Below, in pieces: positions 27,583 through 35,351 of a DNA stretch of 64,000 bases (the first letter of the stretch is position 1; each line of letters starts with the position of its first letter). Origin of the DNA: Bacteroidales bacterium. GTDB taxonomy: Bacteria; Bacteroidota; Bacteroidia; Bacteroidales; UBA932. Under the pieces are notes generated by a model. The model was not told the DNA's origin and made no database searches. It was given only the letters and a program-made list of their open reading frames with translations. The position numbers and the translations under genes are program-made. The stretch covers positions 1 through 64,000 of the forward strand of contig JAGCJX010000025.1 of NCBI GenBank assembly GCA_017647795.1, read 5' to 3'.

Positions 27583-28929
27583 ATGAAACAATACATTGCT
27601 GAAAACCAAGAAAGATTCTTGAACGAACTCTTCGAAGTACTGCGGATTCCCTCCATCAGTTCTTCGTCTGAACACAAACCTGATATGTACCGCTGCGCAG
27701 AAAAGCTCAAAAGCCTCTTGCTCGAAGCTGGCGCAGAACGTGCCGAGGTGTACGAAACCACTGGTCACCCGGTTGTTTACGGTGAAAAAATCGTGGATCC
27801 TTCGTGGAAGACCATCCTGATCTATGGTCACTACGATGTACAACCCGTTGACCCCATTGAATTGTGGCACTCTGCCCCCTTCGAACCCGAAATTCGCAAC
27901 GGAGCCATCTACGCCCGTGGCGCCAACGACGACAAAGGACAAGCCTTTATGCACATCAAGGCGTTTGAATACCTCGTCCGCAAAGGTCTGATGCGTCACA
28001 ACATCAAATTCATCCTCGAAGGTGAAGAAGAAATCGGTTCTCCGAGCTTGGCACAATGGGCCAAAGACCACAAAGACTTGTTGGCCTGCGACATCATGCT
28101 CGTATCAGATACCACAATGATCGGAGAAAACACCCCGTCCATCAACTGCGGTATGCGCGGTTTGGCGTATGTGGAAGTGGAAGTCACCGGTCCCAACAAA
28201 GACCTGCACTCCGGCCACTACGGCGGTGCCGTGGTCAACCCGATCAACGCCTTGTGTTCAATGATCGACCAACTCATTGACGAAAATGGTCGCATCACCG
28301 TCAAAGGCTTCTACGACGACGTTGTAGAACTCAGCCAAGCGGACCGCGAACAACTCGGCCGTGCTCCCTTCGATATGGAAGAATACAAAGAGTTCCTGGA
28401 CATCGACGATGTAAATGGCGAAGCCGGCTACACCACCCAAGAACGTACCGGCATCCGTCCGTGCCTGGACGTAAACGGTATTTGGGGCGGTTTCACCGGC
28501 GAAGGTGCGAAAACCGTACTCCCTTCCAAAGCACATGCAAAGATTTCCATGCGTTTGGTACCCAACCAAAACTGTGAAACCATTGCTCGCCTGTTTGAAG
28601 AACATTTCTTGTCCATTGCCCCCAAAGGCGTTCGCGTGAAAGTAACCCCGCACCACGGTGGCAACGGCTTCCTGATTCCGATTTCCTCACCGGCTTACCA
28701 AGCAGCCTCCCGCGCCATCGGCGAAGTATATGGCATTGAGCCCGTTCCGAGCCGCGGTGGTGGTAGCATTCCGATTTTGGCTGACTTGCAACAAATCCTC
28801 AACGTGGATCCGTTGTTGATGGGCTTCGGTTTGGAACGTGACACCATCCACTCTCCGAACGAAAGTTACCTGCTTTCCCAATTCTACAAGGGAATGGAAT
28901 CCATCGCTTTGTTCTACCGTTATTTTTAA
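27583..28929 (+). CDS. M20 family dipeptidase
   Basis: A 448-residue zinc dipeptidase of the M20 (ArgE/DapE/CNDP) group. It carries ILIYGHYDVQPVDPIELWHS (metal His and catalytic Asp), YARGANDDKGQAFMHIKA (bridging Asp), LEGEEEIGSPSL (catalytic Glu), DLHSGHYGGAVVNPINAL and RGGGSIPIL. The substrate is not readable. It sits 20 bases after psd and 11 before pyrF, within the same operon. Confidence 0.94.
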   Translation: MKQYIAENQERFLNELFEVLRIPSISSSSEHKPDMYRCAEKLKSLLLEAGAERAEVYETTGHPVVYGEKIVDPSWKTILIYGHYDVQPVDPIELWHSAPFEPEIRNGAIYARGANDDKGQAFMHIKAFEYLVRKGLMRHNIKFILEGEEEIGSPSLAQWAKDHKDLLACDIMLVSDTTMIGENTPSINCGMRGLAYVEVEVTGPNKDLHSGHYGGAVVNPINALCSMIDQLIDENGRITVKGFYDDVVELSQADREQLGRAPFDMEEYKEFLDIDDVNGEAGYTTQERTGIRPCLDVNGIWGGFTGEGAKTVLPSKAHAKISMRLVPNQNCETIARLFEEHFLSIAPKGVRVKVTPHHGGNGFLIPISSPAYQAASRAIGEVYGIEPVPSRGGGSIPILADLQQILNVDPLLMGFGLERDTIHSPNESYLLSQFYKGMESIALFYRYF

Positions 28930-28940
28930 GGCTTACGACT

Positions 28941-29744
28941 ATGCAACTGATTGAAACCATCCGTAAAAAGAAAAGTTTTTTGTGCGTCGGCTTGGACAGT
29001 GATCCCAAGTTGCTCCCCGCTCATTTGGCAGGTGAGAAAGATGCCATCTTCCAATTCAACAAGGCCATCATTGATGCAACGGCTCCTTATGCCATAGCCT
29101 ACAAACCCAACACCGCCTTCTACGAAGCCGAAGGTGCTGCTGGTTGGGAACAATTGGAAGCCACCGTAGCCTACATCAAAAAGAACTATCCCGAATGCTT
29201 CGTCATCGCGGATGCCAAACGCGGCGACATCGGAAATACCGCCCAACGCTACGCCAAAGCCTTCTTTGAAAGAATGGACTGCGACGCAGTTACCTTGGCT
29301 CCATACATGGGCAAAGACTCCATCGCCCCGTTCCTGGCGTACGAAAACAAATATGCCATCGTATTGGCCTTGACCTCCAACCCTTCTGCTGAAGAATTGG
29401 AAACCCAAGCCCTCGCCAACGGCGGCCAACTCTACGAACAAGTGATCCGCCAATGCCTCAGCTACGAAGGCAGCGAACGCATCATGTTTGTTGTCGGTGC
29501 AACCCGTCCTGAAAAACTGGCGGACATCCGCCAGCTGGCACCGGAATCATTCTTCTTGGTACCGGGTGTCGGTGCACAAGGTGGTACCGTAGAAGAAGTG
29601 GCCAAATACGGTTTGAACAAAGACTGTGGTTTGCTCGTAAACTCCTCCCGCGGCATCATCTTCGCTTCCAAAGGAGAAGACTTCGCCGAAGCTGCCGGCC
29701 GCGAAGCCCGCATCCTCGCCGAAAAAATGGCTGCGTACTTGTAG
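28941..29744 (+). CDS. pyrF: Orotidine 5'-phosphate decarboxylase
   Basis: A 267-residue type-2 OMP decarboxylase, last step of UMP synthesis. Landmarks are SFLCVGLDSDPKLLPAHL, the catalytic VIADAKRGDIGNTAQRYAKA (Lys-Asp array), VTLAPYMGKDSIAPF, LVPGVGAQGGTVEEVAKYG and VNSSRGIIFAS. It ends the rsfS operon; a strong terminator follows 35 bases later. Confidence 0.97.
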   Translation: MQLIETIRKKKSFLCVGLDSDPKLLPAHLAGEKDAIFQFNKAIIDATAPYAIAYKPNTAFYEAEGAAGWEQLEATVAYIKKNYPECFVIADAKRGDIGNTAQRYAKAFFERMDCDAVTLAPYMGKDSIAPFLAYENKYAIVLALTSNPSAEELETQALANGGQLYEQVIRQCLSYEGSERIMFVVGATRPEKLADIRQLAPESFFLVPGVGAQGGTVEEVAKYGLNKDCGLLVNSSRGIIFASKGEDFAEAAGREARILAEKMAAYL

Positions 29745-29779
29745 CCACTACAATCCCTTGAGAACAAACTAACAAGAAT

Positions 29780-29817
29780 AAGAACGAAGGAGTAACATCT
29801 CTTTCGTTCTTTTTTTG
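29780..29817 (+). terminator. Rho-independent terminator after pyrF
   Basis: AAGAACGAA (29780-29788) pairs with TTCGTTCTT (29803-29811), followed by a T run. It closes the rsfS-ftsH-cdsA-psd-M20-pyrF operon and marks the left edge of the AT-rich island. Confidence 0.9.
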
Positions 29818-29841
29818 TACAGATGGATATTAGTCTACCTT

Positions 29842-29996
29842 CTATTGTTTTACTGTTTGAATTTTGGTGTGATATCCAGGAAGATTTTATGGTTGAATAA
29901 TATTTTGTATTTTAGCTGAAAATAAGTTTTTTTTTAGAAATCTACACGCTGCAAATGAAACGATTTTTTTATCTAGTACTATTGATTCTCAGTTAT
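29842..29996 (+). repeat. Island leader repeat, copy 1
   Basis: 155 bases covering the upstream region and first 14 codons of the small lipoprotein gene. They recur at 34325-34478 with one substitution and one T fewer in the poly-T run. The region contains a TAATATTTTG stretch (29898-29907) that may be the promoter. Confidence 0.9.
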
Positions 29997-30293
29997 TCTT
30001 GTGTGGATCATTCAATGGATCCACAATATTTGGATGAGCAGGAAAAAACGGGAGGCCTTCGCTCATTGATAACGAAATCACCCTCAACTCCTCAAGAAGA
30101 CAGCTTGACCATTATGAGCAAGCTTCAATCTGATGTTGACAATCTTATGATGGGGCGAGTGATCAAAAAGGACAGCCTATTTGTTCTTGCTATAAAAAGG
30201 GAAGACGCTCTATTTCTTGGTGTCAGTGAGGATGTATATGACAAATATCTTGACTATATCGATAGATTGAATGAACATTTAAAGGAAAAATAA
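29955..30293 (+). CDS. Small lipoprotein, island gene 1
   Basis: A 112-residue protein with a lipoprotein signal peptide: MKRFFYLVLLILSYSC, modified Cys at 16. The mature part is charged and helical (STPQEDSLTIMSKLQSDVDN; VSEDVYDKYLDYIDRLNEHL). I recognise no family. It begins an AT-rich group that continues with the 191-residue protein after an 11-base gap containing an AAGGAGG ribosome-binding site. A shortened copy lies at 34437-34601. It may be an accessory or immunity-type partner of the downstream hydrolase; this is inferred from position only. Confidence 0.8.
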   Translation: MKRFFYLVLLILSYSCVDHSMDPQYLDEQEKTGGLRSLITKSPSTPQEDSLTIMSKLQSDVDNLMMGRVIKKDSLFVLAIKREDALFLGVSEDVYDKYLDYIDRLNEHLKEK

Positions 30294-30303
30294 GGAGGTA
30301 AAT

Positions 30304-30879
30304 ATGAAACTTAGGATTATCGCATTATTGATATCTTGTTGTATACTTTTGATGTCTATGTCAGAGTGTGAGAAAAACAATCTCGTTCATCATACGGTGG
30401 AAAATCCCGTCTCGTGTATTATCGATGACGTCATATATGAGAGCTCTCCTGAAGTGATTTTGAATGTTGGTGGTGATATTCACCATTTGATAGAGCACGA
30501 TTGGGGATTCGCATTTGACATTCGCCGTCGTATCAATTCCAAGTTAAAATCGTACATATTATACCTTAATGTGGAAAGTCGAGAGCCATTGGAGATAGGA
30601 AAGAGGTATCCCATTGTTATATCAAAAGGAGAAGATGGGACAACTGGTGAATATTTAGGGCCTAGCAGCTTATTGGATAATTTTACAGATACTTCCAATT
30701 GGATTTATCATTATGCAATATCTGGATGGGTGGAATTTACCGATTTTTCACAAGGTAATCATTACTATGTATCAGGAATATTTGAGATGGAATGCATTGA
30801 TCACGACGATTCTCCTATAATTCTACGAAATGGCCAATTTGGACCAGTAAGAGTGTATTATGATAACATGAACGATTGA
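30304..30879 (+). CDS. Exported protein, island gene 2 (paralogue of 34612-35169)
   Basis: A 191-residue protein preceded by a strong AAGGAGGTAAAT ribosome-binding site. The N-terminus (MKLRIIALLISCCILLMSMS) is identical to the downstream paralogue, but here it ends SEC instead of SGC. The -1 residue of the lipobox is therefore Glu, which lipoprotein signal peptidase should not accept. Mature regions are diverged yet share EHDWGF, SGWVEFTDF, YYVSG and RNGQFGPV. No family recognised. It lies 17 bases before the large hydrolase gene. Confidence 0.8.
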   Translation: MKLRIIALLISCCILLMSMSECEKNNLVHHTVENPVSCIIDDVIYESSPEVILNVGGDIHHLIEHDWGFAFDIRRRINSKLKSYILYLNVESREPLEIGKRYPIVISKGEDGTTGEYLGPSSLLDNFTDTSNWIYHYAISGWVEFTDFSQGNHYYVSGIFEMECIDHDDSPIILRNGQFGPVRVYYDNMND

Positions 30880-30896
30880 GAAACACATAGATCACT

Positions 30897-33800
30897 ATGA
30901 AAGCAACAAAACACATTATACTTTGCTTGATTACTCTATGTCTTTTTCTGATTAAATCTCAAGCGCAAACAATAACGAGCAATGAGGTAGTCCGTTCTTC
31001 ATTAGATGAAATGTTTGAAGATCTGGATAAATCCAAAGTACCTACAGGGTACTTGCTTGATTATGCTATGGACTTGGTGGAGTTCGATCGCTACAATGGC
31101 ATGGAACTTACTGATAGCAATTATGTTACATCTCCCATTTTTGAAGAGATTTTATTAAGTATAAAATCTGCATCCGTTGGGTCTTCTCCATACAATGATG
31201 TTGGTCAGATAATGACAGATTTCTCTACATCTACTACAAGTAACGATATTAACATTGCCTATGTTGGCTATAAATATAACTTTATCAAAGAAAATGCTCT
31301 TGAAAACAATCTAATTTCATATGTATCAGGGAAAGTGTCCGATGTGTATGTGAATGGCGTTTGGCGGAATCCATATGATGAGGCTTATGTCTTTGCTTTT
31401 ACTCCGAGTAGGCATGTGTGTAAAGTAGGGGCTATTAATTTTAAGTTTTCGGAAACATATGCCTTTTATAATATCTCCCGAGCATTAATAAAGTTCGATG
31501 CCGGTGATGGTGTTGGTTATAGAGAATTGGGGCCAACACATACTATTACCGTTAATTATATTACGCCGGGTAGGAAAGAATTGAAATTTTATATTAAAAC
31601 TACTGATGGAGTTGTTCTGGAAACTCATTCTTCCATATATGTTTTGGATTCAACAGCCGGAACATCTGGTAATCAACAGCAAGCTAGTCTTATAGGGTGT
31701 CAGGTTGATTCCACCAATGTTACTACGGCTGAAACTTATACTGGAACAAGCGTGACTGCACAAGTTACAACTTACCTGAGAAGTGGGTACAATGTAATTA
31801 CAAAACCGTTTATTGTCGTTGAAGGGTTTGACCCTTGGCGTGTTACAAGTTCACTAGACAACTCATCTAAGAAACATGAATTAGGGAGTACGTACCATAA
31901 GAGATTTTTTGAGTATCATTTAACACCATCTTTTAGTAATGATTATGATATCATATATGTAGATTGGTACGATTCAACAGAAGACATTAGAGATAACGCG
32001 CATTTACTTATTAAGATAATCAAGGAAATCAATCAACGTAAGGCAGCAGATGGATGTACAGAGAGGACTATAATTATGGGGCAGAGTATGGGAGGATTAG
32101 TGACTCGTCTTGCTTTATGTATGATGGAAGAAGAAGGAGAAGCGCACGGAATATCCACATACATATCTCATGACTCCCCACATTTAGGAGCTAACGTTCC
32201 ATTAGGTGCTTTATATTTTGTCCACCATGCATTATCATATATATATGGTTATCAGAATGCAATTGACTTAGCGGATATCTTCTTGACAAAAGATATTGAT
32301 GATGCAAAAAGAATATTCTGGGAAATGATTCATTCCCCAGCAGTACAACAAATGTTAGTGAATCATCTTGATACTGACGGAACACTTGACAACTCTAATC
32401 ACGATTATTGGCAACAGGTTCTTGATGAGACAGGCTTTCCTTTAGGGGATGTTGGATATCCTTTAGAACGCTTGGCCATTGTTAATGGCGCCCCTAACAA
32501 TCAGTCTGATATTTTCGCTGAATTAGGACAGCATTATTTGTATTTAGATGGATATGCTAAAACTACAGTGTTAACAGACATTCTCGCTCCATTTGTAGCG
32601 GCTACGGGGATAGATCTTATTTTCGTAATTCTAGGAGCAGAACATTTGGCTAATGCTATTTCTTTTTGGGGAACAACAAAATTTGACATACATGCCGAAG
32701 TAAACCCATTTATGAGTTACGGGACGCTCCTCTCTGATTTAACGATTACGTATACAAAGAAGTTTTTATGGTGCAATAATAAAACTTATACAATCTTTTC
32801 AGAGAAAGCGTTTGCACCTCCTTCTGGTTTACGCTACGATACTTTCGCAGGTTCAAAATTTAATGTCGCAGATACTCTTGAAATGAAACGCCCACATGCT
32901 GACACGTGGTTTTATAAATATGATTTTGAATATGGATTAACCGATCGTATTATGTTCATCCCGTCAGCAAGTGCTCTCAGTATTTATGATGCCACGGAAT
33001 CAGATTATTTGCGAGACTATTATATATACCCTCCTGTTCCGGAAGTTGAATGTCCATTTGATGCCTACTCTTTGACCAATACGGTACAAAATCACATACA
33101 TATAGATGATGATATATATAATTGGCTTAAGAACCAGTTATCAGCTTATATAATAGGTCCTAATAATGCTTGGAACGGGAGTGCATATACGCTGTCCGAT
33201 TATGATGGCGCTGTAACATGGGGCACCTCAGACAGTAACGTAGCAACGATTGATGATTCCGGAAGACTTACGGCCCATGGAAATGGTTTTGTTACGATAA
33301 CAGCCCAATCTTATAATGATGGCCAATTATTGCGAAAGAAAAAAACCATCTTTGTCGGTTTCCCTGATATTGTCATTAAAAGTGCATATTCTGCTGGTGT
33401 TGGCTATCAGTTCGTCGCAGAGAGCACCAATAATGATATGACACAAATACTGAATCGAATGGTTGCCAAAGGGGGCTTTCAATATGAATGGTCACTGATT
33501 GATGGTGATGGAAAACTGGTAACAAAAACAACTTCTTCCAATGTGTTTTCATATTTACCGAGTGTGGATGAAGAAATTACCATAGTTGCCCGTCTTGTAA
33601 ATGTGGAAGGAGATAAAGGTCCCGTCAAAAGTCTGTCTTATAACTTGAGAACCCCCATGTCTGTGAATTATCGATATGTTGTTGTCGATGCAGAACACAA
33701 TATTTATTTCATAACAGACGATAACACCTATGAAATAGGACTTCCTTCCGAGGAGTTTTCAGCAACATTTAGAAATCTCCTAATGAATTCAGTAGACAAA

Positions 33801-34103
33801 ATGAATGTTGTTTATCTGAGACAGAAATACCTAAAAGGTAGAGATTGCTATATATCTTATCCGTACGGCATTAGAATGACTGGGTATATGAAAGGAATCC
33901 TTCAGCCGGCCCATAGCCGGTGGGTATTTGACTTCTTCAATCATGCATTGTTTTTGGATGAGTTGGAAGATGCTCTTGTGCAAACAAACCAAAATGAGAG
34001 GATAATCAAAGATTTCCACTTGGCAATATGTAATACGAATCAAGAAAAGCTACAGGAAATTCCATTTGTAATTATCTACAAACCAAATTTCCCGGAGAAT
34101 TAA
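30897..34103 (+). CDS. Large secreted alpha/beta-hydrolase (lipase/esterase-like) with Ig-like domain
   Basis: A 1068-residue protein with a Sec signal peptide ending SQAQ (residue 23). Residues 295-460 form an alpha/beta-hydrolase: an oxyanion-type strand FIVVEGFDPWRV, DIIYVDWYDS, and the nucleophile elbow IIMGQSMGGLVTRLAL (GxSxG, Ser about 400), then YISHDSPHLGANVPLGA as in PGAP1/triacylglycerol-lipase relatives. Residues 760-820 resemble a BIG2 Ig-like domain (VTWGTSDSNVATIDDSGRLTAHGNGFVTITAQS, split here only by naming). The C-terminus lacks a recognisable T9SS sorting domain. It is strongly AT-rich compared with core genes. Substrate is unknown; it may be a secreted lipase or a toxin-like effector with the neighbouring exported proteins as partners. 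Confidence 0.8.
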   Translation: MKATKHIILCLITLCLFLIKSQAQTITSNEVVRSSLDEMFEDLDKSKVPTGYLLDYAMDLVEFDRYNGMELTDSNYVTSPIFEEILLSIKSASVGSSPYNDVGQIMTDFSTSTTSNDINIAYVGYKYNFIKENALENNLISYVSGKVSDVYVNGVWRNPYDEAYVFAFTPSRHVCKVGAINFKFSETYAFYNISRALIKFDAGDGVGYRELGPTHTITVNYITPGRKELKFYIKTTDGVVLETHSSIYVLDSTAGTSGNQQQASLIGCQVDSTNVTTAETYTGTSVTAQVTTYLRSGYNVITKPFIVVEGFDPWRVTSSLDNSSKKHELGSTYHKRFFEYHLTPSFSNDYDIIYVDWYDSTEDIRDNAHLLIKIIKEINQRKAADGCTERTIIMGQSMGGLVTRLALCMMEEEGEAHGISTYISHDSPHLGANVPLGALYFVHHALSYIYGYQNAIDLADIFLTKDIDDAKRIFWEMIHSPAVQQMLVNHLDTDGTLDNSNHDYWQQVLDETGFPLGDVGYPLERLAIVNGAPNNQSDIFAELGQHYLYLDGYAKTTVLTDILAPFVAATGIDLIFVILGAEHLANAISFWGTTKFDIHAEVNPFMSYGTLLSDLTITYTKKFLWCNNKTYTIFSEKAFAPPSGLRYDTFAGSKFNVADTLEMKRPHADTWFYKYDFEYGLTDRIMFIPSASALSIYDATESDYLRDYYIYPPVPEVECPFDAYSLTNTVQNHIHIDDDIYNWLKNQLSAYIIGPNNAWNGSAYTLSDYDGAVTWGTSDSNVATIDDSGRLTAHGNGFVTITAQSYNDGQLLRKKKTIFVGFPDIVIKSAYSAGVGYQFVAESTNNDMTQILNRMVAKGGFQYEWSLIDGDGKLVTKTTSSNVFSYLPSVDEEITIVARLVNVEGDKGPVKSLSYNLRTPMSVNYRYVVVDAEHNIYFITDDNTYEIGLPSEEFSATFRNLLMNSVDKMNVVYLRQKYLKGRDCYISYPYGIRMTGYMKGILQPAHSRWVFDFFNHALFLDELEDALVQTNQNERIIKDFHLAICNTNQEKLQEIPFVIIYKPNFPEN

Positions 34104-34132
34104 AGGTTGGCCAGACAAATTTGGTTTTCTCC

Positions 34133-34226
34133 TTAGAACCGTAAACCGAAGGCAAGCAGCAGGTGCATGTTGCGGGAGACTTGCCATAAATACAGATATG
34201 CGCTTACCGTGAATTTAAAACAAAAC
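34133..34226 (-). pseudogene. C-terminal remnant of an outer-membrane beta-barrel gene
   Basis: Between hydrolase stop and the 93-bp repeat, the minus strand reads 28-30 codons: FKFTVSAYLYLWQVSRNM then HLLLAFGLRF and stop at 34133-34135. Alternating residues with a terminal Phe (GLRF) are the hallmark of a barrel's last strand. A stop codon lies just upstream and the fragment ends where the repeat begins at 34229, so the rest of the gene has been lost. Confidence 0.5.
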
Positions 34227-34228
34227 TT

Positions 34229-34321
34229 CATAACAAAACCCCGAAAGTTTTTTGTCTAACTTTCGGGGTTCATGTCGGATCTTTCGGCTTCATGTTAGAG
34301 TCTGATGACTGATTAGTCATC
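34229..34321. repeat. 93-bp perfect direct repeat, copy 1 (right arm truncated)
   Basis: Identical over 93 bases to 35229-35321. It contains a perfect 13-bp hairpin (34237-34249 with 34258-34270, AACCCCGAAAGTT) and a second hairpin whose right arm stops after AGTCATC. In the other copy that arm is complete. Copy 1 therefore ends at a recombination junction. Confidence 0.95.
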
Positions 34322-34324
34322 CTA

Positions 34325-34478
34325 CTATTGTTTTACTGTTTGAATTTTGGTGTGATATCCAGGAAGATTTTATGGTTGAATAATATTTTGTATTTTAGCT
34401 GAAAATAAGTTTTTTTTAGAAAGCTACACGCTGCAAATGAAACGATTTTTTTATCTAGTACTATTGATTCTCAGTTAT
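34325..34478 (+). repeat. Island leader repeat, copy 2
   Basis: Near-identical copy of 29842-29996, beginning three bases after the truncated 93-bp repeat. It ends at the point where the small lipoprotein copy loses 58 codons. Confidence 0.9.
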
Positions 34479-34601
34479 GATAGCCTATTTGTTCTTGCTA
34501 TAAAAAGGGAAGATGCCTTGTTTCTCGGAGTCAGTGAGGATGTATATGACAAATATCTTGACTATATCGATAGTTTGAATGAACATTTAAAGGAAAAATA
34601 A
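34437..34601 (+). pseudogene. Internally deleted copy of the small lipoprotein gene
   Basis: The ORF starts MKRFFYLVLLILSYD and rejoins the parent at SLFVLAIKRE. Fifty-eight codons (174 bp) are missing compared with 29955-30293, yet the frame is kept, giving 54 residues that end LNEHLKEK. The deletion removes the lipobox cysteine, so the product would keep a hydrophobic N-terminus but not be lipidated. It still precedes its downstream neighbour by the same AAGGAGG site. It may be a decayed gene or may serve only for translation coupling. Confidence 0.7.
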
Positions 34602-34611
34602 GGAGGTAAAT

Positions 34612-35169
34612 ATGAAACTTAGGATTATCGCATTATTGATATCTTGTTGTATACTTTTGATGTCTATGTCTGGATGTGAAAGGAATAATCTAATATACCA
34701 CACTGAAGATAATCCTGTGTCGTGTACAATTGACGGCATCGAATATAAGAGTTCTCCAGAAAGAGTATTGAATTGGGGGGGGGTCGCTCATGAATTCTCT
34801 GAACATGATTGGGGATTCTTCTTTGAGTTGCGACGATATGTGGATTCTGATAAGAAATCATACCTCATAGTCCTCAATGTAGAAATCAGTGAGTCCTTTG
34901 AGTTAGGGAAGAAGTATCCCATCAATGTCAGGACAGAAGAATATGAATATCTCGGTGCTGGCTATTTGAGAGAATATTCCTCAGCTTCTACAACACATTA
35001 TGTAATCTCCGGATGGGTGGAATTCACAGATTTCTATAAAGAGTATAGCAACTACTATGTATCGGGAGTATTTGAAATGGATTGCTTGGATTCCGACGAT
35101 TCTCCCCTGAGGGTCCGAAATGGTCAATTCGGTCCTGTGATAGTAGGGTATAGCAATTTTAAAGAGTAA
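34612..35169 (+). CDS. Lipoprotein, island gene 2 paralogue
   Basis: A 185-residue lipoprotein: MKLRIIALLISCCILLMSMS then GC, a proper lipobox with Cys at 22. It is a diverged paralogue of 30304-30879. The signal peptide is the same at nucleotide level, while the mature part shares only blocks (NPVSCTIDGI, EHDWGF, ISGWVEFTDF, YYVSGVFEM, DDSPLRVRNGQFGPV). No hydrolase follows it. It lies 10 bases after the shortened lipoprotein copy. Function unknown; an orphan immunity-type gene is one possibility. Confidence 0.8.
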   Translation: MKLRIIALLISCCILLMSMSGCERNNLIYHTEDNPVSCTIDGIEYKSSPERVLNWGGVAHEFSEHDWGFFFELRRYVDSDKKSYLIVLNVEISESFELGKKYPINVRTEEYEYLGAGYLREYSSASTTHYVISGWVEFTDFYKEYSNYYVSGVFEMDCLDSDDSPLRVRNGQFGPVIVGYSNFKE

Positions 35170-35228
35170 AAACACCTGAATCTTAATATGATAGAAACAA
35201 TCAAACGCATATTCGTTGAGACTGTAAA

Positions 35229-35326
35229 CATAACAAAACCCCGAAAGTTTTTTGTCTAACTTTCGGGGTTCATGTCGGATCTTTCGGCTTCATGTTAGAG
35301 TCTGATGACTGATTAGTCATCAGACT
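35229..35326. repeat. 93-bp direct repeat, copy 2 (complete double hairpin, probable terminator)
   Basis: Bases 35229-35321 equal 34229-34321. The second hairpin here is complete: AGTCTGATGACT (35299-35310), loop GATT, AGTCATCAGACT (35315-35326), followed on the plus strand by TTCTTTAAT. On the minus strand the 13-bp hairpin is followed by TTTTGTT. It probably terminates both the island and the clpX operon. Confidence 0.85.
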
Positions 35327-35351
35327 TCTTTAATGATTAAGTAGTTAATCA

